A DNA stretch of 64,000 nt from Heterohyrax brucei (Eukaryota; Chordata; Mammalia; Hyracoidea; Procaviidae), in assembly GCA_028571685.1 (NCBI GenBank), contig CM053142.1, positions 126,038,796 to 126,102,795 on the forward strand, given 5' to 3'. Under the pieces are notes generated by a model. That model searched no databases. It worked only from the letters and a program-made list of their open reading frames with translations, and was not told the origin of the DNA. Made by a program: the position numbers and the translations under genes. Shown in pieces: positions 12,601-24,189 of the stretch; positions within the stretch are counted from its first letter, which is position 1, and the number at the start of each line of letters is the position of its first letter.

Positions 12601-13500
12601 CAGCTTAGACAGACTGCAAAACCTGATAGTGCATGAATAGCAGAAGAGAAAACAGATAAATGGAAACTACTAAGAAGCGAACACTTTTGCTCATCCAAAG
12701 ACCTTATCAAGAGAGTTAAAAGACTTCCTACAGAATGAGAAAAAATATCTGGCAACTACATACTGGATCAACATCTGACTTTCATAATCTACAAGATACT
12801 ACAAATTATCGAGAAAAAGGTAAATAACCTAATTAAGCTATGGGCAAAGGAGAAGGACAGGTGCTTCACCGAAGAAGAGATCCAGGCAGCCAAAAGACAC
12901 ATGAAGACATGCTCATGATCATTAGCTATTAGAGAAATCCATATCAAAACTACAGTGAGAGACCATCTTATCCCAACAAGGTTGGCCATAATCCAGAAAA
13001 CACAAAACAACAAATGCTGGAGGGGTGGCGGAGTGATTGGAACTTTCCTACACTGCTGGTGGGAGTGCAAAATAGTACAACCTCTTTGGAAAGCAATTTG
13101 GTGCTTCCTTAAAAATCTAGGAATAAAAATTCCATATGACCTAGCAATCCCACTGCTCAGAATATATCCTACAGAAATAAAGACAGTCACACAAACAGAC
13201 ACTGGCACATGAATGTTTATTTACAGCACTGTGCACAATAGCAAAAAATGGAATTAAATTAGATGCCCATCAGCAGATGAATGGATAAACAAATTATGGT
13301 ACATATACTCAACAGAACACTATGTAATGATAAAGGACAATGATATTTTTAGGAATTATCTCATAGCCTAGTTTCAACTAGAAGACATTGTGCTGAGTGA
13401 AGTTAGTCACTGGCAAAAAAACAAGTATTATGTGAGACCTCTACTGTAAGAACTTAAAAATAGACTTATATACAGAAGACTGTGATGGCTACAAGTTTGG
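9700..13500 (+). pseudogene. L1 ORF2 relic (endonuclease and reverse transcriptase)
   Basis: The piece starting 9700 carries an APE-type endonuclease trace, including the region NVYTPSIRASRYIKQMLTAL and FSRIDHMLGHKA (10252). The reverse transcriptase is best kept at 11393-12070, with [31 protein letters not shown] and the catalytic box, which here reads CADN where active L1 has FADD. The cysteine-rich C-terminal part follows to about 13500, including HCWWECKIVQPLWKAIWCFL. Several stops and frameshifts break the frame; the D-to-N change in the catalytic box alone would inactivate it. Confidence 0.88.
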
Positions 13501-14490
13501 GGAGGGAGAGAGGGGGTTGCTCATAGATGAGATAGTAGATACGAATTTAGTTAGGTGAAAGTAGTGACAGCACACAGTAGAGAGCATATCAAAATAACTG
13601 GACTACACCATAAACTGAAAGGTTTTCTAAACTCAACCTGATATTCCAAAGGATAGAGTAGCAGGACCGAGGGTTTGGGGACCATAGTTTCAGAGGACAT
13701 CAAGGGGACATCAAGGCCAGTTGGCATAACTAGTCTTTTGGTAAGAGAGTCTTCTGTACTGTATATTAGTGAGTGGTGTCTGGGGTCTTAAAAGCTATTA
13801 AGCTGCCATCTGAGGTACACCAAATGGTCCCAACCCATCTGGAACATAGTGACCAAAAACAACAAAGACACAAGGGAAAAAGAGCCCAGGAGACAGGAAG
13901 ACCCATATGAGTGGGAGATTCTCATGTTGATACAACATGAGGCCAGAAGAACCAGATGGTGCCAGGCTACCATCAAAGGTAGCTGCAATAGGGGACACAG
14001 TGTAGTCTCTGAGGCAACATGAGAAAAAGAGGAATGCAGCTCAAGAACTCTACTAAAAGACCGAAGTTGATAGTCTGACAGCCTAGAGGGTCCCCTGGGA
14101 ACATGGCCCCTGGATTTGCTGCTTGGCCTGCCTGGAAACAATACTGAGGTCAGTTCTTCAAACGAGAATGAACTGAACTCAGAGATACACAGTGTGAGCA
14201 TATGGTGTGCATACCTTATGGTTCTGTTCATTTAAAGGACTCTGTCCTACTGGTTTTATTCTGGATGGGAGAGAAGAGAGTGGAGAGGAGGGGATGTTGC
14301 TCATTAAGAGGATACTGGAAATATACAGTGGAAAGGAGGATTATGCTGTTATTGGGTGAAAGAGCAAATGGAGCTGCAGATAGCAGGCATACAAAATTGA
14401 TTTGGACTGTATACTTGCACTTAATCACTGAAAAAATAAAGTAAAATAAATAAAACATTGCAGACACCAAAAATAAAATTAAAATTAAAA

Positions 14491-15093
14491 TGCCAATACT
14501 ATTAAATATAGAAGTGATACATGCCGTCAGAAAAGCACAATGAAGTGGTAGAGGAGTTCAGGGAGTTATGTACAACAGCTTATAAATAGCTTTGTATTGA
14601 TTGATGTCTGCAGTTTTATGACATAAAATTGTTTTCTGTGCGTCATAATATCTTGTAATTTAAATGTACAGTAAGTGAAAGCAACTCTTTATGGTGAATT
14701 TAAATTGAGCTATTATTCTGGACCCATCATTTGGGACTTGTGCAGAAGACTTGTCTAGAGAGCCAATTACTTTCTAATTCATTAACACTGATGTGACTTT
14801 TCCCTTTTATTTGAATTTCAAAACAATTTCTCCCATAATATCGTAATTTCTTTACATAGAACCATTTAGCAGTAAATACAACCAGGAGAAGTTTTCCTCT
14901 TTGCCTTTCTTGTAAGTATTTCAACCAAGTAACTAATGACTCCATCATGTCTTTTTGGGGGGTTTTTTATGACTTAATTTCTTCCAGCACTCTGAAATAA
15001 AATAAACTCCTTCATTTGATTTCTGCTAGATCTCATGAGTAAAAACTCCAAGTTTTCTGAATATAAATAAAGAATTTTATGACCCCTGTTTAG
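14491..15093 (+). other. SRGAP1: SRGAP1 intron, no repeat recognised
   Basis: AT-rich sequence between an L1 and a SINE pair. I see no coding or RNA feature in it. Confidence 0.5.
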
Positions 15094-15231
15094 TAGAAAC
15101 CGTGGTGGCGTAGTGGTTAAGTGTTACATCTGCTGCCCAAAAAGGCCAGCAGTTCAAGTCTTCCAGGCGCTCCTTGGAAACTCTAGGAGCAGTTCTGCTG
15201 TGTCCTATAGGGTCACTATGAGTTGGAATCA
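15094..15231 (+). mobile_element. AfroSINE, first unit of a tandem pair
   Basis: The head reads gtagaaaccgtggtggcgtagtgg, followed by a short body and the tail gttggaatcaactgaacagcagtag. It abuts the next SINE directly. Confidence 0.9.
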
Positions 15232-15440
15232 ACTGAACAGCAGTAGCTTTAAGTGCTTGGCTGCTAGCAAAAGGTAAGCGATTTGAACCCACCAGCTGCT
15301 CCAAAGGAGAAACATGTAGCTGCCCGCTGCCATAAAGATTGTTATAGCCTTGGAAACCGGATAGGCAGTTCTGTGCTGTCCTATAGAGTCTGTGTGTATC
15401 AAAATTGACTCAATGGCAGTGGGTTAGAGTTTTGTTTGGT
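15232..15440 (+). mobile_element. AfroSINE, second unit (long-body type), head-truncated
   Basis: It starts inside the tRNA head (taagtgcttggctgctagc) and carries the extra body segment found in the longer AfroSINE type (ggagaaacatgtagctgcc to ttatagccttgg) before the tail ctcaatggcagtgggtt. Confidence 0.88.
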
Positions 15441-15837
15441 TGATAGGTTTTGAAGCTTAGATCTGTAAGTATTCTGCAAAGCATGTGGGATATAGAAAAC
15501 TAATCCTTAGCAACTGCTCTACTGTTTATTTGTTTAGAACTTATTTTTGTAGTAAGGTGAGTACTTTGCTAAATCCAACTGATTATTAACATTAGGAAAA
15601 ACCTACATATTCTGACAATCTATTTCTTGAATACCTATAGTATTCCTGTATTTAAAAAGTAATTGGCTTCCTAGACAGTTCTGGAAAAGTCCCAAACGAT
15701 TACTGTGGAATGATACCCAATCACTTTGAGTTTTATGTGCATCCAAAGTGCTGTTCTAAACAATGAGAGTCTGGCAGTTAACAAACCAAAGTCCCCAGTC
15801 TGGCAAGCAAATAAATAAGTAGATAGGTAACCCCTCC

Positions 15838-16033
15838 CCCTAAAAATTTAATTTCCAATTCAGAGCAACCCTAGAGGACAGAATAGCACTGCCTCATAGA
15901 GTTTCCACCGCTATAAATCTTTATGGAAGCACCCTGCCATTTATCTTTGTCTTGTAGAGCAAGACATTGGATTTGAACTGCTACCTTTTGGTCAGCAGCC
16001 AAACACTTTAAGCACTGTGGCACTAGAGCTCCT
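15838..16033 (-). mobile_element. AfroSINE, long-body type
   Basis: The + strand reads a decayed tail, gagcaaccctagaggacaga, the extra body segment (ccgctataaatctttatgg) and the head in reverse (aagcactgtggcactagagc). Confidence 0.8.
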
Positions 16034-16195
16034 AGATATATATAAGCATATTATATACGTAATATGCATATATTTATTCTTTTAATATGTAAGTCTGTTT
16101 ACATACATCTGTATATTGTGTGTGTATATACATACATGCATATACAGACACATACGTACGTATATGTATATATACACATACATACATGCGTCTTA
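16034..16195. repeat. TA/TACA-rich simple repeat
   Basis: Imperfect tracts of atat, tacata and tgtatat, adjoining the 3' side of a SINE. The 62-codon frame across it is repetitive Tyr/Ile/His/Val and is not a gene. Confidence 0.85.
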
Positions 16196-16224
16196 AAAAT
16201 GAAACAGAACTATGGAGAGTTTAA

Positions 16225-16485
16225 ATCCAGTGGTCAGGAAAGGCCTCTGTGAGGAAGAAATGTTTGAGCAGAGATGTGAGTTTGGCAAGGTGTGAGCTGG
16301 AGAGCCCTGTGGCTATCTCGGGAAAGAATCTCTCAGGTAGAAAGACTGGAAGAATAAGAGGTAGCAGTGTGTTTGTCAAATCCAAGATGCTGAAGGGTAG
16401 CAAAGGAGGACATTGTGGCTGCAGCTGAGTGAAGGGGGAAACAGAGTTCTAGGAGATATTGTTCAAAAGAAAACAAAGAGGATGT
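16225..16485 (+). mobile_element. L2 LINE 3' fragment
   Basis: Phrases such as ggtcaggaaaggcctctgtg and gaagaaatgtttgagcagag match the old mammalian L2 3' end, and the segment is the reverse complement type of 27930-28345. It is split at its right end by a SINE. Confidence 0.6.
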
Positions 16486-16651
16486 TGAGTGGGTTCTGAC
16501 TAATGGTGACCCCATGTATCTTGTGGTAGAACTGTGCTCCGGGGGTGTTCAGCAGCTGGTTTTTTAGAAGTAGATCACCAGGGTGAACTTGAACTGCCAG
16601 CCTGTCTGTTAGCAGCTGAGCACGTTAGCCATTTACACCACACGGGCACTC
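16486..16651 (-). mobile_element. AfroSINE variant (long middle)
   Basis: The + strand reads gtgaccccatgtatcttgtg, gttttttagaagtagatcac, then the head in reverse (cgttagccatttacaccac). This is the AfroSINE type with an alternative centre, as also seen around 62955. Confidence 0.75.
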
Positions 16652-17756
16652 AAGGAGATGTGGTAGGCCGTAACTAGGCTAATAATGGTGAAGCCCTGGG
16701 GAAAAGTAGGTTGAAGAGTGGGGAAACCATTCTGTTATGTCTTGTGAATTTGAGATTCCAGGTGGACATCTTAGAGTAGCATTTTCAGAATTAGGGAGAT
16801 GTACCCACTCCTGTCATAAATATGATTAGGGACCAAGTATCAGGTCGTTGTGCTAAAATTAGCATTGTGTGAAAAGGAGTTTTTAAAATTTTTTTTCTGT
16901 TTTAAAACCATCTATTTTCTGATTTATTTTAATTTGTTAAATATGACTGTAGAAATAATAACAGCTAAGATGCACAGCTGCACGCACTACTGTGATGAGT
17001 CCAGTTTGGGATTGTTTGCAGAGAAGGAAGCTTGGAGGAGATAAAGAAGGGCTACTGGAGGGCCCATGGCTAAAACACTTTGCCTTTCTCCTGGGCTGAG
17101 TCAGAGCTTGCCTAACAGAGCAGCTTGCAGGGCTACACTCTTTCCCCTACCCCTGCAAGTCTTGCATTCATATTCCAGAGCCTGCTCCACTCTCTGAGCC
17201 TGGCAAGTCAGGAAGGCTCAGGGCTTCCCTTCATGTGTGCTGGGAGACTGACCATTCACCCAGCCCCACCAAGACGGGGGCTTCAGGCCCAGTTTAGCTT
17301 ACTTTGGTGTGTCATTAAAGACCCTTTCTGATGTTTCGTTCTTTGCTTCTCTCCCACCCCACACCAATTTTGAGCTGCAGGGCCTCAGGCTACATAGATG
17401 CTAGGAACCCAGAACAGGTGCCTGCTGGCTGGGTGTGGCCTGTGTGTCTGCCTAAAACAATGACCATGAAGGGGGCTGGCCCACATGGCAGCTGGATGCA
17501 GCACCCTGCCAACAGGAGGGAGCAGGTGGGTGCAGAGACCCCTTCTTGAAGGAAGGGACATCAGGCAGCCATTGCTGCCATACTGACTGCCTCATTAATG
17601 TGCAAAATAGATGGTAGATTTTTTTTTATTATTGTCTAAATGTGAAATGTCAGATAATGAGATAGTGGATAAGTGAGGAGTAGGTATATTCAGGACAGAA
17701 ATAGAGTATCAAGATCATAAGATTATCTTTGTCATGGGTATTTATCAAGGACATCT
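16652..17756 (+). other. SRGAP1: SRGAP1 intron, unique, locally GC-richer
   Basis: No mobile element or gene recognised. The part 17080-17580 is richer in G and C and holds two chance open frames (17125-17331 and 17331-17549) with no family resemblance or splice context. Confidence 0.5.
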
Positions 17757-17817
17757 GTTATATGTAGCCAAACCAAAGCCAAGTGCCGTCGAGTCGGATC
17801 CGACTCGTTATATATAG
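17757..17817 (-). mobile_element. Tail-only AfroSINE micro-insertion with target duplication
   Basis: A 39-base insert (17768-17806) holds only the reverse complement of the SINE/RTE-type 3' tail (ccaagtgccgtcgagtcgg and cgactc). It is flanked by gttatatgtag (17757-17767) and gttatatatag (17807-17817), an 11-base target duplication with one mismatch. The CpGs of the tail are intact, which suggests a young insertion. Confidence 0.8.
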
Positions 17818-17985
17818 GCAGGTGATAGTCTTACTTAATCATAATAACTCTGTAAATATTGTTCTCCCCACTTGACAGGTGAAGAACTGAGACTTAGCTA
17901 TAGAAAACTTGCCTGTGATTATACAGCTAGTAAGTGGTAGACTTCAAACTCAGGCATTTTAACCTCTAGATCTCATTAATTCTGA
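17810..17985 (-). mobile_element. MIR SINE fragment
   Basis: The phrases cttgacaggtgaagaactga and ttatacagctagtaagtgg match the reverse complement-type MIR core common to all mammals. Confidence 0.65.
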
Positions 17986-18949
17986 TATAAATAAGTTAAA
18001 TGTACAAAGTAATTTTCTGCTTTGAAGAAAGTTGATTATTAAAAAGATATAATTAAATTTAAATTTGAACAATTCTCCAGAAATGTAACTTAAACATGAA
18101 TTTTTAGAGAAATGACATGAAATCAGTCCATTGTCATATTCAGCTGAAATTGAGTACTCTCCTAGTGAAAGTAGGGTGTTTACTGCCTCACTTTTAAGGC
18201 AGTCAGTGTGAAAATGTCCCTTCTAAAATGACTGCCTATTGTGTAGGAGTTCAATTTGCCTATATAGTGATTATCCTAAAAACCATTAAAATTGACCCTT
18301 CTTTGTGAAAAACAAACCGATTGTTATGCAGAGGTATCTAGAATCTTTCATGCTTTGTGAGTTTACTTAACAAGATACTTCTTATTCTGAGCTATCTAGT
18401 AATAACTAGAATAATTGTTGTACCTCCAGTGAGGAAAAAAATCAAGACAACATCTTAACTGCACAGCATTTTTTATGTGGAGTGACATGGAAGGCACTAG
18501 AGACAGCTTGATTAAATCAGACCATTATAACTAGTCAAGGAATTCAAGTTGAAGCCTTTTTTATATAAACTGCCCCCAGTTTTCCTTTTGTTTCTGCTCA
18601 TTGCAATATCTGTTTCTTTTCTTAAACATTTTATATGACAGACTATCATGAATGGACCTATTATATCACACAAAATAATCTCATGTAGGTATTCCATACA
18701 ACTGGTATTTTAAAGGTAGTGCTTTATTATTATAGAAGCAGCACGAGTATGTTCTAGAAAGCTAGTAAATACTGACAAGCAAAAAGAAAGCATCACATTC
18801 TTACCACCTGTGATCATCACTGCTAAAATCCAGACTTTTCCTATGGGGACGGAGTCACTAGGTTAGTGGTGCCCACTCACATCTTTCAGACTAGAAGAAG
18901 TACAAAATCATACTTTATATGATCTTTTTTTAAATACCTGCCTTTTTAG
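17986..18949 (+). other. SRGAP1: SRGAP1 intron, no feature recognised
   Basis: AT-rich sequence with no recognised repeat or gene. A 61-codon antisense frame at 18512-18697 looks like chance. Confidence 0.5.
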
Positions 18950-19967
18950 TTAATGATCTTTATATTTCTTTACAGATACATAGATGTATGTGTGTATTTT
19001 ATATATATGTATATATCTATGTATGTATATATGGAGAAAGTTTACATAGCAAATTAGGTTACCTTTTAACAATTTCTGTACGTACTGTTCAGTACATTTG
19101 TTAGTGAAAATGTTGACATTCTTATTGTTTCCATTCTGGTTGTTCTGTTTCCATTCATCTAGTTTCCATGCTTCTACCCCCTCCCTTTCATCTTTGTTTT
19201 AGAGTAACTGTTGACTGTTTAGTCTCACATAGATGAGTTTTTTAAACAAACACAGTAATTATAGGTATAGTGTTCCTTTTATGAGCCAATATGTTACTTA
19301 GATACAAGATATCTGCTGTAGGTACTTTCAGTTCAGAGTTTAGGAGTGTCCTAGGGCTATAGTCCAAAGACTTCCTCTGGTCTCCACCAGTCCAGCAAAT
19401 CTGGCCTTTTTAAGATTTTTTTTTAGTTTTTCTCACATTCTATCCAGGACCATCTCTTCTGTCCCTGGGTCAGCCAGTCAGTCAGTGTGAGCCAAGCCCC
19501 ATCTAGGTTTTCTGGTCTCGGGAAAATGAGGCCATGGTTTGCACAGATTATTAATGCTGTAAGCCAGTTTCTTTGAGTCTTTGGCTTCCTTCCTTCTCCT
19601 CTGCTCCAGATGGCTAGAGACCAACAAATATTTCTTAGATAGTCACTCATAAGTTTTAAGATCCCAGAACCCACTCACCAAACTAGGATGTAGAACATAA
19701 ACTTTGTGAACTGTGTTATGCCAGTTGACCAAGTTGTCCCTCAACTCTATGGTCTGAATACTTCAAACACAGTAAACCAGTTTGACAGTGTTAGTTTGGA
19801 AGTGTCCATAGCTGTGGCCTGTGTGTACTTTAGTATATGTATGAATATATATGCAGCCCACACAGATGTGTATACATATGCCTACAGATATACCTATACA
19901 TACAGGCATATATACATTCCTATGAACATATTCCCCAAAACATCGGTTGATTGTTCACCCATTTTAG
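18950..19967 (-). mobile_element. L1 3'-end-type repeat, antisense
   Basis: The order gaaagtttacatagcaaatt, ttaacaatttctgtac, catctagtttcc, then a block with gatcccagaacccactcacc and aaactaggatgtagaac parallels 43515-44556, so both are copies of one family. I take it for the 3' end of an afrotherian L1 because of that layout. TATG-rich tracts occur at both ends. Confidence 0.6.
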
Positions 19968-20960
19968 GGAGCTAGCATATGATCCAGAACTAATGGTACT
20001 GAAGAAGAAATCCAGGCTATCTTTGAAGTATTGGCAAGAAACAAGACTTCAGGAATTGATGGAATACCAACTGAGATGTTTTAGCAAACAAACGCAGCAC
20101 TGGAGGTCATCACTTGTATTTGCCAAGAAAAGTAGAAGACAGCTGCTTGGACAGCTGAGTGGAAGAGATCTGTATTTGTGTCCATTCCAAAGGTGGTCAA
20201 ACATAATACAGAAATTATCAAACAGAATCATTAATATCACATACAGGTAAACATTTTCTGAAGATCATTCGAAAGCAATGCAGAAATTCAAGCTGGCTTC
20301 AGAAGAGGACAAGGAGCAAAGGGTGTCATTGCTAATGTCAAATGGATCCTGTCCTGAAAGCAGACAATACTGGAAAGATGTTTACCTGTGTTTTATTAAC
20401 TGTGCAAAGACATTCAGCTATATGAATTATAGCAAATTATGGATAACACTACAAAGAATGGGAATTCCAGAACACTTAATTGTGCTGTTGTAGAAACTGT
20501 ACATAGACCAAGATGCAGTCATTCAGATGGAGCAGGTAGATACTGTGTAGTTCAAAATCAAGAAGGTGTGCATCAAGATTATATCCTTTTACCATACTTA
20601 GTCTGTTTGTGTACCGAGCATATGATTCGAGAAACTGGACTATCTGAAGAAAAACCAGATATTAGGGTTAGCAGAAGACTTGCTCATTAACAAACTGTGA
20701 TACTCAGATGACACAGCCCTGCTTGCTGAAAGGTAAGAGAACGTGAAGCACTTACTCATGAAGATCAAAGACAACAGTCTGTAGTAGGGATTACACTTCA
20801 ACATAAAGAAAACAAAAATCCTCACAACTGTACCTGGTAAGCAACATCATGATAAATGAAGAAAGGATTTCATTTTACTTGGATCCACAGTGAACACTCA
20901 TGGAAGCAGCAGTTGGTAAATCAGACAACATATTGTGTTAGCAAATTTGCCAGAAAAATA
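19968..20960 (+). mobile_element. RTE-type LINE, reverse-transcriptase relic (part 1)
   Basis: Pieces of the RTE reverse transcriptase can be read: TSGIDGIPTEMF, then EWKRSVFVSIPK, EIQAGF, VYLCFINCAKTFSYM, NYSKLWITLQRMGIPEHLIV and the catalytic YSDDTALLAE near 20700. Stops and frame changes break it throughout, so it is dead. It continues after an inserted L1 tail at 21396. This LINE would have supplied the machinery that moves AfroSINEs. Confidence 0.85.
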
Positions 20961-21395
20961 CTTTTTTTTTAATATGTAATTGTGCTTTAAGTGAAAGTTT
21001 ATAATTCAAGTCAGTTTGCCACACAAAACCACACACCCACACCGCTGTTCAACTTCAACTGCTCTCCTCACTCAATGACTGCACATTCCTCCTTTCCTCT
21101 CTATGCTCTTCATATTCATTCACCCAACTCCTGTCCCCTATTCCACATTCCCATCTTACTTCTGAACAGGAGCTGTCCCAAAACTTCATGTATACATTTA
21201 AATCAAGAAGTACATGCTTCACTAGCATCACTCTGTGTCTTATAGTTCAGTCCAGTCTTGGTGTGGAGAGTTGGCTTCTCTGCTGGTTTCAGCTTTGGAC
21301 CAGCAGAGAGTCCAGGATCATGTCCTCGGGACCCTCTAGAATATTCGACCGTCAAGTCTCATGTTTGAATAGAGTTCTGGATCTTCTCTCCCATT
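20961..21395 (-). mobile_element. L1 3'-end-type repeat inserted in the RTE
   Basis: It starts with a T run then tgtaattgtgctttaagtga and gaaagtttataattcaagtc, the poly(A) side of the antisense L1 3'-end family seen at 43515. The RTE resumes at about 21396. Confidence 0.55.
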
Positions 21396-21660
21396 TTTCT
21401 CTCACTACAAAAGACTTCACTAAAGTGTTAAAAAGCGAAGATGTTGCTTTAAGACTGCCATGTGCCTGATTCAAACCATATTATTTTCATTTGCCTCATA
21501 ACCATCCAGAAACTGGACAATGAGTAGTTGAATAGCACTGTGGGTGGCAGGGTGGGTTTTGTATTGGCAGTAAAGAAACAAGGGTCAGGTCACGATGAGT
21601 GAAGAAGAATTGATGCTTTTGAATTGTGTCGGGGAAGAAATGCCAGGGAGTATCAGTGTA
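21396..21660 (+). mobile_element. RTE-type LINE, part 2
   Basis: The phrases gacttcactaaagtgtta, ccatccagaaactggacaat and gaagaagaattgatgctttt match the RTE downstream of the reverse transcriptase, as in 62090-62300. Confidence 0.75.
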
Positions 21661-21816
21661 AACCCTGAGGTGGTTTACATAGTGGCTAAATGTCAAAAGT
21701 TTGGCAGTTCAAATTTACCAGGCACCCCTTGGAAACTCTATGGGATGTTCTACTCTGTCATATGTCACTTGTGAGTCAGAGTTGACTTGGTATCAGTGGA
21801 TTTAGTTTTTTTGGTT
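21661..21816 (+). mobile_element. AfroSINE inserted in RTE
   Basis: Head cctgaggtggtttacatagt, body ggcaccccttggaaactctat, tail gacttggtatcagtggattt. The RTE is interrupted here and resumes on the other side. Confidence 0.85.
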
Positions 21817-21952
21817 GAATGTCTTAGAAGAAATACAGCCACAGTGCTCACTGGAAGCCAGGATTGCTTTGGACATGTTCTCAGGAGGGACCAGTCCCTG
21901 AGGAAGGATATTGTGCTTGGTAAAGGATAGGGTCAGCAAAAAAAACAGGAAC
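21817..21952 (+). mobile_element. RTE-type LINE, part 3
   Basis: It continues gaagaaatacagccacagtg, gggaccagtccctgaggaag and ggatagggtcagcaaaaa, matching the RTE 3' region. The final about 150 bases of RTE are missing. Confidence 0.75.
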
Positions 21953-22268
21953 ATCTTTTCTGTAATTGTTGGCCACTTGAATGTTCTCTTTAGTGAAGTA
22001 TCTGTTCATGTCTTTTGTCCAATTTTTAGTTGGGTTGTCTTTTTGTTGTTGAGTTATTGAAACTTTCTATATGTTTTAGAGTTTAGACTCTTACTGGATA
22101 TGTCATTTCTGAAGGTTTCTCCTGAGCCTCTAGATGTCTTTATTCTTTTGATAAGATCTTTTGATGAGTATATAAATATTTTATTTTTATTTTATTTTAT
22201 CCTGATTAATTTTCTTTTTACTCTTGGGCATTTATGGTAGTGTTTGATAGTTTATTCTTAAAAAAGAG
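21953..22268 (-). mobile_element. Old L1, antisense (left part)
   Basis: The phrases gttcatgtcttttgtccaat, gttgggttgtctttttgttg and gactcttactggatatg are the antisense of L1 ORF2 C-terminal sequence. The element continues at 22692 after an RTE insertion. Confidence 0.8.
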
Positions 22269-22691
22269 ATTGTTGTTGTAGTTAGGTGCTGTCAAGTCAG
22301 TTCTAACTCATCGTGACCCTGTGAACAACAGAACAAACCACTGCCAGTCTTGCACCATGTCCGCAATTCTTTTTATGCTTACGCCCATTGATATGGCCAC
22401 TGTGTCAGTCCATCTCATCAAGGGTCTTCCTCTTTTTCACTGACCCTTCACTCTGCTAAGCATGATGTCCTTCTCCAGGGACTGATGCTTCCATACAACA
22501 TGTCCAAAATATGTAAGATGGATTCTTGCCGTCTTGCTTCCAAGGAGCATTCTGGTTGTACTTCTTCTAAAACAGATCTGTTTACTCTTTTGGCAGTCCA
22601 CAGTACATTTAACATTCTTCTCCATCACCACAATTCAAAGGCATCAATTCTTCTTCTGTCTTCTTTGTTCATTGTCCAGCTTTTGCAATCT
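22269..22691 (-). mobile_element. RTE-type LINE 3' end inserted in L1
   Basis: It reads from the RTE tail (gttgttgtagttaggtgctg) through catgatgtccttctccaggg, attctggttgtacttcttc and caattcaaaggcatcaattc to gtccagcttttgc. It is 5'-truncated. Confidence 0.88.
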
Positions 22692-23328
22692 TTTAAAAAG
22701 GAATTAAGCCCCATAATTTTGTCCATAGTTTTCTTCCAAGAACTTTATAGTTTCAGGTTTAACATTTAGGTCTTTGATCCAATTTGAGCTAATTTTTTTA
22801 TGAGTGAGGTCTGTGTCCTGGTTTCATTTTTTTGCAGGTGAACATGTAGTTTTGACAGCCCCATTTATTAGAAGACAATCACTTTCCCATTTAATGGTCC
22901 TTGGCCCTTTGTTGAACATCAGCTGACTATATGTAAAAAGATTTACTCTTCTTAGTTCTGTTCCATTGGTGTACATGTCTGTCATGCAGTGTGTCTGTCA
23001 CTGAACCAGTACCAGGTTGTTTTGATAACTGTAGCTGTATGTTGTTTTCAGGTTGGGGAGTATGAGGACTCCTACTTTGTCCTTCAGTATCAGTTTTACT
23101 TTTCAGCTCCTTGTTCCTTTCCACACAAAGTTGGTAATTAGTTTTTCCACTTTAGTAAAGAATGTTGTTGGGATTTGGATCAAGGTTGCACTATATTTAT
23201 AGATTGCTGTGTGTAAAAAACTGATGTTTTCACAATATTAAATCTTCTAATCCATGAGCTTAGAATGTCTTTGCATTTATGTAGGTCTCTTGTAGTTTCT
23301 CATAGTAGTGTTTATAGTTTTTACTGTA
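22692..23328 (-). mobile_element. Old L1, antisense (right part)
   Basis: The phrases aggtctttgatccaatttga, gttctgttccattggtgtac and accaggttgttttgataact are classic antisense L1 ORF2. The join with the left part is clean apart from the RTE. Confidence 0.85.
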
Positions 23329-23455
23329 GAGGTCCGTATGCCACTGAGTTGCTTCCAACTCATAGCGACCCAATAGAACAGAGAACTGCCTCATAGGGTT
23401 TTTAACAAACACCTGGTAGATTCAAACTGCTGGGTTTTAGTGAGCAGCTGAGCTT
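23329..23455 (-). mobile_element. AfroSINE, partly decayed head
   Basis: The + strand reads tgccactgagttgcttccaa, catagcgacccaatagaaca and attcaaactgctggg. Confidence 0.8.
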
Positions 23456-24000
23456 TTATAGATTAAGAATTTACAGTAAACTTCTAAGATAAATTTTCAT
23501 GTGTATGTGAAAAAATAAGTGACCCTGAAGATCTCTTTTGTGATATAAAAATGATGGAAACTGGAATGAATTTTAGAACACTATTTTATTTTCTCACTAA
23601 TGGTTATTGAATCTCTGCAGAAATTTGTCTTTGATATATCAGATTCTTCATTTGTTGTGATCACTGAATTTCGTGATGAGCTCCATCATTGAAAATAATA
23701 CTCTTATAAAATTATTAATTAACTTCTTAATCAAGTGTAGATTAAAACTATTGTACAACAGAAGTCTGAATTTTGTTGACAGTGAGTGTAATGTAGTAAA
23801 TGATGGCTCCATTGTTAACCAAGTTTATTTTCTTTTATTTCAGCTGGAAGCATTTCAATGTGGTATATAAAAGGAGTTTCATATACCTCTATGGAAAAGG
23901 AACAGGATTGTGACTAGGGATGGGGTACTCTGAAATGTCAGCAATGTTTTATTTTTTTAAAAGGAGCAAGTATGTTTTATACCAAAAACCTGTCTATCAT

Positions 24001-24184
24001 AGAGTTTTTTCCAACCAATAACAGCCCTATAGGACAAAGTAGAACTGTCCGTAGGGTTTCCACAGTTATAATCTTCACGGAAGCAGACTGCCTCATCTTT
24101 CTCTTGCTGAGTGGCTGGTGGATTTGAACCACCAGCCTTTCAGTTAGCAGTCAAGCACTTTAACCACTGCATTACCAGAGCACC
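24001..24184 (-). mobile_element. AfroSINE, long-body type
   Basis: The + strand reads cagccctataggacaaagta, the extra body gttataatcttcacggaag and the head in reverse (aagcactttaaccactgc). Confidence 0.88.
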
Positions 24185-24189
24185 TTTTT

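Larger units (their letters stand above)
6358..14490 (+). mobile_element. Nearly full-length L1 (afrotherian lineage), interrupted by a solo LTR
   Basis: The copy runs from a 5' end with caagatggtggactagacac (6372) through a 5' UTR of about 1.4 kb, an ORF1 relic, an ORF2 relic, a long 3' UTR of about 1 kb and an A-rich end near 14455-14490. It is collinear with the L1 at 54798-61953. A solo LTR (9171-9693) sits just before ORF2. Both ORFs are broken by several stops and frameshifts, so it is dead. It is inserted in the same orientation as SRGAP1. Confidence 0.9.

Noticed and set aside
16064-16252. 62-codon Tyr/Ile/Val/His-rich frame
   Set aside because: Product of a TA/TACA simple repeat.
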